Virus record (IMG/VR): IMGVR_UViG_3300025418_000046
Span: 1-22,454 of that record
DNA from: a virus
Direction: 5' to 3' (one strand)
DNA length: 22,454 nucleotides
This document shows positions 1 to 9,000 of this stretch, piece by piece. Made by a program: the position numbers and the translations under genes. Each line of letters starts with the position of its first letter. Within the stretch, counting starts at the first letter, position 1. The notes beneath the pieces are model-generated. The model was not told the origin of the DNA and did no database searches. It saw nothing but the letters and a program-made list of their open reading frames with translations.

Positions 1-3000
1 CACGCTTGTCAAAGTCGATGATGTTGGTAGCGGCAAGGATTGCTTTGCGTTGATCTCCACCCACGGGGAAGCCGCCGGTTTCTTTCATCACACGCACATA
101 CACGGCACGACGTTGAGCAAAGTCTGACGCATCTGCAATCTGATCCAGAATGCTTGTCACACGGTCAAAGGAAGACTTGTTAATCAAGCCAATCTCTTGA
201 CGGTACTGATGTTCTGCGGTTCTAGCGCTAGAGTGGTAGCCACCGATACCGTGAGATTTGAGAATATCCACCACTGGATCTTTCTGAGTCAAACCTTTGG
301 CAAACGATGCAAACACGCCGCCGTACAAAGAAAGCGGGTTTTTGACGCCGCTAACCAGCGCAGCCGTTGGAGCATCCATGAACAACTGTTTGATCTGGAA
401 CACGCCAGAGAACGTGATCGAACGACGCAGACCATTGGACACGGCAGACATGATTCTGTTCATTGGAATCTGAACATCCTCAATACCAATGACAGATTGA
501 GCAATCAAAGGATCAGCAATCTGGATATTGATCTTTCTGCCGTTGACCAAAATCTTCACAATCCCACGTGAGAAATCTTCAGTTGGGAATACCTTGAGTT
601 TGCCTTTATCGTTGCGAGTGCCGTACTCTTGAGCAATACGGTTGGCTGCAAAGTTCTTGATCGAGTTACGGGTATACATCATCACGTTGTGGAGCATGTT
701 GTCCACGATGTCATCGATGTCTCTTAATGTTTTACCCTCTTTAAGAATGCTTTCTCTATTAACATTCCTGACGCCTTTAGAGGTGTACATTGGAATATGA
801 GGATCAGAATTTTCGTCCATGATGCGTTGCCATGGCACGTAGTCTTTGATGTTACGCAAGTTGTCAGCACGTTGCTTGCTGAGAATCTTGGCCTTCTCCA
901 TCATGTCGATCATGTTGCGGTTGACGTGATTCCAGTTGGTCATCATCTCCCGCAGCTCTGGATACTTTTTATCCAAAGCACTGAAGTCATCAATCGCCTC
1001 ATCGCTCATGTTCACCTTTTGCAAGGCAATACCAATTACTTTGAGGTTTTCACGAGCTTCCTCAATTTCCTGCAATAAAGCCAGCTGGCGGTCTGCAGAC
1101 AATGATGGATCAGCTTGTTGAGTCAACAGATCTTCTAAATTACCTTCGCTTTTCAGGTAGTCGTTAACGATTGAACGAGAACGCTTGGCTTCAAAGTAAG
1201 CCTGAATCACGTTAGCTGCACCTTGAACACCGATCTGCTTTTCCAGTTGGTGTTTTAGACCCATGATGTTGGCCATGGAGTACTTGTCAGCAGCTGCATG
1301 GAACATTTGAGTCGTGTTGTCAAACACCAAACGACCCAACATAATCACCTGAGTACCAATACGAGTCGCTTTCAAAGCCTGATTCATGGCCACCGATGCC
1401 AATGCACGGCCTTGGCTGTCTTCCAACATACGGCCATACTTTGCCGCATCCGCAGCTGTCAAACCAGCAGTGAAGTCAGTATTCTTGACACGGGTGTAAA
1501 GCAGCATACGATCCACGTTACCGACCATGTTATTTACGGCTATACGAGGGTTGTCCACTAACTTGGCGCTAATGTCTTTGGCATCTTTGATGCCGCCCAG
1601 CAACTTATCCATCACCGTGTTGGATGTGTGGATAGGAGCATCACCACGGCCATGTTTGGCCAGCAGATCGTCTATGTCCTTGACGTTATTCAAGAACGAG
1701 ATCTTTGCCCCGCTTGCATGAATAAATTCAGTTAAGGATTGTTTGTGGAAACGTGCTGTCTCGCCCTTGATCAAATCATTGAATGCTTTATAGACGGCAT
1801 GGTTGTTGTCAAATCCAAGGACATGCTTGAGTGCTTCGAAGAGTTGCTTGGCAAACTGAACGAACCGGTGCCATGGCGTTCCCATCTTGGCAGCCATCAG
1901 CTTCTCGGCATTGACAGCCCAGTACTCTGAAGGATTCAAGTATTGGTAGAACTCATACACTGGCATCTTGTCTGTGGCTGCGTTGAATGTTTCTTCATTG
2001 GGTTTTTCAATGAAATCCAACACGGCTTTGAAATACGCTTGAGACTTCTCGTCTGTGTATTTCTTCATGGCCGCTTGCAGAGCTTTAGACCATGTTTCAA
2101 CAAGAGCTTGGCGTGTTTGGTTAGACATCATCTGCTCAAGACTGTGCATCAGCTCGTGACGAATTGTCACTGCGCTTTCAGCGCCAGATTCCTTGAACAA
2201 AGTCACAAGGCGTTCCATTGGATCAAAGTTACCAGCTGTTTTGCCGTCTCCAGCAGTTACAGATAATTTGATACCGCTCAACAAAGAAGGCACACGGTTG
2301 TAGATGTAAGCAACAACATCCAACACTTCTTTGCTGATATTCTTTTGGGTGTATTCGCCCATAGCCTTATGATAGAAATGCTCTGGCGTATCATTTCTTG
2401 GAGCCAACATTCTTATGTCGGCTTTCAGCTCTTTGGTTGTTTCTAACAGACGGGTCAACTCTTCTTGAGTACTGAGTTCTGTTTTGCCTTCTGCAACCTT
2501 ACGCAAGATATATGAAGCACGTTGACGAAGAGATTTAAACTCTTTGATTTTCTCTTTGCGTACACGCTGGTTGCGATCTTTGATGCTTTCTTTGATGATG
2601 ATGTTGGCCAACGGAGCAGCTTTAGGAGCAAACATTTCCTTGGCTTTGTTGGCCATGGTTGCAGCAATCAAAGTCTCGTCACGGCCATTCAAAATATAGT
2701 CAATCGCCTTCTTGGCAACTTCTGGGTCATAGGTGGTAGCTACGCCGTTGTAGAAGTCACCCAGAATATTTGTCAGACCTGAATCAAGGAAGTAAGTGCC
2801 GCCCTGCTTCTTACTCTTAGGCACACGAAATTCAATTCTTCTGCCATGGCCGTTGATAGTAAGAATCTTGTCAGGAGATGAGATAACTCCACCCGCCTCT
2901 TGCATGAAACGCATGGCGTCGTCAGCGGTTTTGATTTGAACTGGTGCTTCGCGTTGTGCTTTCTCAAAGTCATAAATACGGGGCATCAAGATACCTTGAG

Positions 3001-6000
3001 CCTCTGTGCCGTCTGCCTTGGTGTAGGTCATGATTTGACCAATGTTGTTCACTGCAGCAAAGCCAGCCAAGATGTTGCCGGTCACCATCCAGCGTTTTTC
3101 ACGACGGACAGTTGCACCTTTGTCAAACATATCAATCAAAGGAATATGCTCGACCTGCAAAGTATCTGGATTGAGCCAGTTGACGGAAGACTCAGGAGTT
3201 AGCTCATACGTGCTGCCGATTTGGGAGAAGCTAAGATTGATCGACTTGTCATCACCGTTGGCCAAAGCAATCGTCATCTTCCAATCAGACCCAGCCATGG
3301 GATTCTTGGTCTTGCCTTTATGCTCCAAATCAGTCACCACGCCGTACAAGAACACGCCTTGGTTATTCTTGACGGAGATGGGTGTGCCAACTCTGTAGTT
3401 GCTCAAAATAGATTTGATATGAGACAGCTGAAGGTTTAACTGGCCTTTGGCCTGATCAATACGAACTTGGTCAGCACCCTTGGCTTGCAACGAAGCAACG
3501 AAATCTTTGGCATATTCAACGCCCTTAGATTTCATGTTTTCATAAAGAGAAGAACTTTTCTCGGCAGCTGTCTGGCCATTGAGATTCTTCTTGACCATCT
3601 CTTGGACTTCATCCTTAGAGAATGGTTTGACGGTGCGTTTAACGTCAACTCGCTCCATGTTTGCAGACTCTGCAAAGGGAGACAGATCGTTTTTAGCTTC
3701 GGTAATGGGCGTAGAAGAGACTGTTTCAGCACCCAGATCAACAGACTTGGCTTCCAGCTTGTTGGTTCCCATGCTGTTTTCACGCTCCAACAAATCGTTG
3801 TAGCGGTCAATCAGGTCTTTGTAAATCTCTTCTTGCTCTTTGATTGGCAGAATTGGAACGTAGCCGGTCAGCTTACGAATGTCTGCTTCTGAGGCTTCGT
3901 TTGGATTTTCACCCAATTTCAAAGCGTCTTTACCGCCAAGGGCTTGGTGAACTTCTGGGTTGTCACGCAAGAACTCTTGAGCAACTTGACCGCCGTATTC
4001 GTTCATGAAGTCCACAGCACCTTCAGCAGTAACAGAAGACTTACGTGATGCCGTGGTGTTGGCATTCAAAGATGCCATCTTCTTGAGCAGCACCGCAGCT
4101 GGACGCATCTCAGCCGGGATGTCAGCCATCATCTGCGAGTAAGCAGGAGCAACCACCTGACCTGTACGATGCACACGACCAAGCATCTGCATGTGCGTAT
4201 CAATGTTATCTTCAGGCTGAACAATGATCATGTGGCGTTTGCGCTTGTCATTGAACTTGTCTGAAGCATGTAAGGATATACCAGTAGACCCAGATTGGTT
4301 CAAGATGATCACATCAGCTGTGCCATTGTTGAAAGCACGATTAGCACTGACACGCTGTTTGATGTCTGCAACACGAGGCGTTAAGATTGGTATACCACTT
4401 TGGTAGTTCAACTTTTCAGTACGTCCCGTAATCTCTTCTGTTTTGTAACCCGCTTTATGCAGCTCGTTGTGCATATAGTCGATGGGAGAGATTGGAGCCT
4501 CGCCAAAACCAGCGTTTTCGATGAAGTCCTTGATTTTGTTGTACTGAGCAACAAGCTCTGGACCCATATCTTCATCTGTTAAACGATATTTTTGAGATTC
4601 TTTTTGACCTGGCGGTTTGATTGTCAGGATGCGTTGTTTTTCTAAATAACGCAAATACAAATCTTTGAATGACAAATTCACTGGGTCACCATTTTTGATG
4701 CCCATCTCATTTGCATATTCTTGCAGGAACGAACCCATCGTGTTGGCGACGGTCATCACAACCTTCTCGCCGGCTTTCAGCCTTGCAATTGCATGGTCAA
4801 CCGATGATTTGGCTTTCAAAGAAAGCAACATCTGATTAATCAAGTTGTGCATCGTTGATCCAAAAGATGCACCTTGAACTTGTGTTTTCTCACCAGTAGC
4901 AGATGCTCTGCCGCCTGATCTGTCCAAACTCTTTTGCAGCTCTTTGACAACCAGCTCTTTGGCACGTGAGAAAGCCAACACATTACGCATGGATGTAGCC
5001 ATGTTCTCAGCGGTTTGCTTATCAACCTTGGCTTCCACGGTGTCATACGACACGCCAGCAAAGGTACGTTCACGACGAATGTACTGGCCAGCCTTGGTAA
5101 GCATGTTGGCCACGATCTGCTGCATAGGAATGCCGCCGTTTTTGATCGCTTCACCAAGTTTGGAGATTTTGTTAACGGCCAGTTTCATATCTGTGCTGGC
5201 ATAAAGATCCATCACATCGGGGCGTTTTGCGTATGTAGCAGACGAGAAAAAAGTACTATCAGCATTGTTGACAAGTTCACGCACAAATGCTGAACGGCCA
5301 GTAGCTAAGCCTTCGCCTTCTTTTTCTGCTTCACGTTGTTCTTTGGTACGAGCTTGAGTTTCGCCTGATCCACCAGCGTTGTGGCTTTCATCAAAGATCA
5401 TGTAGTTACCAGCACCCCAGTGCTTGATAAACCGTTGACGTTCAGTTTCTTCACCTTTAACAGTTTGCATCTGGTTATACGTAGTGAATATCACCTTGTA
5501 ATCACCCAAACTATCTTTCATCTCCTTCATCACTCCATCCAAATCCTTGCCGGACTTAGGAGCTTTCAGAATTAGAGTGTTTTCTGTAACTTCACCATTG
5601 ACATTACGCAACAATGTATAAGGGATTGATCCAGTACTGTTAGTAATAAAGATCTTTGGCTTGTTGGTGTCAAGTGCTAATTCTTTGGTCATCCCAATAT
5701 CGTCCAAGTCTCGGATCATGTCCGAGTACAGGTTGGGCCTCTCAGTAACAAATATTGGGGTCTTGTCGTGAACCAAAGCGTAGCGGATCATGGCAGCCAC
5801 CACACGGCCTTTACCGATACCGGTCTGGTCGCCAATGATGAAGCCTTTACCTGCCTCGGCATTACGAATGGCCAGAGTCAAGGCATCAATCTGTTCCGCA
5901 GAGAACTTCTCACGCAAAGTTTCTGGATCCATTTCCAGAGCTTCAGCCACATAATCGTCTACGTTTCCAACGCTGCGTTCAACTTCATCAAGAGAATTGT

Positions 6001-9000
6001 TGATGGACTGGGCCATCGCCCGTGGCACCAATGTACCAACAGATGAGGCGTTTGAATGAGGTTCGTAAGCAACTTGATGGCCAGTTTCTGTTTCTTGGCC
6101 ACGTCGATCTTTTAATCCAGACTCGACTCGTGTACCTGAGACAACGCTAGGTCCACCCAATCCTGTAGGCTCGTTTCGTTCATTGCCTGCTCGGCCACTG
6201 GGTCCGACTTGTTCACCTGCGCCGGAAACGGGTCCTCGATTGCCGCCACGTTCAGGTTCGTTAGCAGGTCTAGGTTGTTCAGCACTAACGCTTGTCCCAG
6301 CTGGTTTGGGTTGTCCACGTTCGCCAGCGCCATTTTCAGACACGCTTGGTCTGCCGCCTGCTGTGGGTTTGGCTCCTTCAGCACTAGGCTCATTACCCTG
6401 TCTGCTAGGGCGTTCACCCAATCGTTCTGGCTTACCTGCCCCTGCGGGAGCAGCACTGACGTTAGCTCCGCTGGTGCTGATATTTTCTCTGGGTACCATG
6501 CGTTCATTGAGTTTCTCCTTCAGTTCTTCGTATGAACCAATCTGTTGTGGCAGATCTGCTGCCGGTAAGTTACGTTGTGATTGGCCTTTGCCGTCAATGA
6601 CAATGACATCCACGGGGTAGCTTGCACCCTGCTTGGTGTACATATCGCCGCTGACAGAGAAGTGATCCACCACGTTGTACTCTTTGTACAGGTTGTAGTA
6701 GAAGTTGCGTTTCTGGGCTGCGCGGTAGGCTTCACGACGGGCTTCTTCATTCTCCGCACGAACACCACCCACGATCAAAACGGCACGACCATTGGCCGGC
6801 ATCCTTGTTAACGCTTTGTAAACGATGGCATGGTCGATTTCTCGTGTGTTTTTGCCTTCAATCGTGTACGTCTCGCCAGTAGCCCCAAAGGGTGGGTTGG
6901 CAATCACCACGTCACTCAGCTCTGGGTCATAGCTGATAGCGTTCTTGTTGACCACTTCTGCGCCTGGCAACAATTTCTTGAGCATCTCAAAACGGGTTGA
7001 GTTCAGCTCGTTGGCCTTGACGTTCTTGGGATCTGCTGCAATGAGCAACATGCCGTTACCAGCTGTTGGCTCGTAAACGGTGGTCTTGTCGTTGATACCT
7101 GCCAATTCACTGGCCACATAAGCCAAAGGAGCAGGGGTGGAGTAAGCCTGTTCACGCACACTGGTGGATGAACGCACGGCCAGATTGGGCTGGCGGCTAT
7201 ACAGATCTACCAGACGGTCATAGATCTTGTCTTTGCTTTCTCCGCTTTGAACAATCTCACGTGCAGCCAAAACAACACCAACTTCCACGGCCTCATCAGC
7301 CTGCTTGGCAGACGCAGTGTTTGCTTCGACCTTCTGGCCTGTCAAGTCAGCAATGAACTTACGCGCTTCGTTGATGCCTGCAAATCCATTGCCTGCAAGT
7401 AAGTGAGCACTAACCGACTGAGCTAGTTTGAACTTACCTTCAGGTGTTGCCAAATCGTATTTTGGTTCTTCGCCCAGTTCTGCCAAAGACTCAACGCCGA
7501 TGACAGGTTTGGCTGCCTGTGCAGCAGCTTTCTTGGCCTGTTGACGCTCTTGGTTTATCTCAGCTTTTGTCTTAGGAATTGGCTTGGCAACTTCTTGGCC
7601 AACTTCTGCCGTGGCAAATGACTTGCCAGCATCAATAGCATCTTGTGCTTCTTGAGCAGTATTGATTGGCGTGACGTTTGTCAAACCTTGTGGCGTCACA
7701 TCCCCGGCGTAATGTTGAACTGGAGTTCCATCTACACCTTTGTTGATTAGTTCACCCGTGCTTGGCTTGTACCAAGCTGTTTCTTCGTCTCCTGATCCAG
7801 TAAAACCATCTGCATCTTCAATGCCAGCATACTTCCCTTGGAGATCTTTATCTTTAATCTCCAGTGGCGTTTTTGTTTCTTCCGCTGGTTTTTCTTCAGC
7901 TTGTGGAGTCTCAACTGGCTTTTCAGCCTCCGCTAAAGGTGTAGCTGCTGGTGTAGGCTCCTCAACAGGTTTTTCTTCTGTTGTTTTTGTTTCTGAAGAA
8001 ATATTTTTGCGTAATTCTTGAATTGTTCCAACAGGATCATTTCTTAATCCTTCGTAAATTTGTGTTATTTGACCTGTATTTAATCTTTTTCCAATTTCAG
8101 ATTCAGCAAATCTTTGGGGGGTCATTCGACCACGTTTGGCGTTGTCTTCTAAAGCCTCCAATTCAAAATCTGCATCATCCAAAGATAATGGAGTTAAACC
8201 TTCGTAAGCAGGGCTTTCCAACAATGTATAACGGAATCCAACTGGCACAACAGATTCAACTTTTTTGGTTGGCTGCTCTTCAGCTTTGACAACTGGAGCA
8301 ACGGCTTCTTGTTTGGGCAAAGCAATCAGTTGATCAGGCGCATAGGTATCCAGCTCAGTAGCTGAACGAATGAGGTGAGGCTCTTCAGATTGTTCATGCA
8401 AGCCATAGACTGGGTGGCCATCAGAAAACAGTTTGTGAGCATCTTGGCTGCTGCTGATAGGAATACCCTTCTCAACTAGCTTGTCTTCTAGCTCTTCGCC
8501 TTTAATTTCAATAGGCTTTGTTTCTGGAGCCATGTATGGCTTGGCTTTTTCTGCCTCTTTAGCCACAAACTCCATTGCTTTGGTTTCTGCTTGATCCCCA
8601 AATTTATCTGTCTTAAATATGCGGGTTGATCCTGAAACATAGTTACCAGAGTCTTTGTCAAAAAGATTGGCAGTGTATCCAGTAGGAGTTTTGATGACCT
8701 GATACTCGGTGTTCTCACCCATGGGGATAGCATGAACAACTTCAGATTTTTTCTCCGGAGCAGCTGCTTCAACCTTTGGTGCAACTGTAGGAACCACTGG
8801 GGCAACAGGCTGCTCCAGATCTTCAGGAGAAACCAAGCCAGAACTTACCTGTGGAGGAAGTGGTGCAGTAGGAGCTGGTGCAGCAGGCGCAACAGGAGCA
8901 ACAGCAGCTGGTTGCGCTTTGGGTTGGTTTACTTTACCAGTGAAAGTAGACAACGCCTCGCCGGGAGCACCAGCAACTTCACCCAATGCTTCTTCAAAAA

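Noticed and set aside
6183-6620. Plus-strand open frames opposite the giant gene's Gly/Pro/Arg-rich linker
   Set aside because: They are Pro/Leu/Ser/Ala-rich, lack a convincing ribosome site and run against all other genes. They probably reflect the low stop density of this GC-richer segment, which is also a caution for the nested minus-strand frame.
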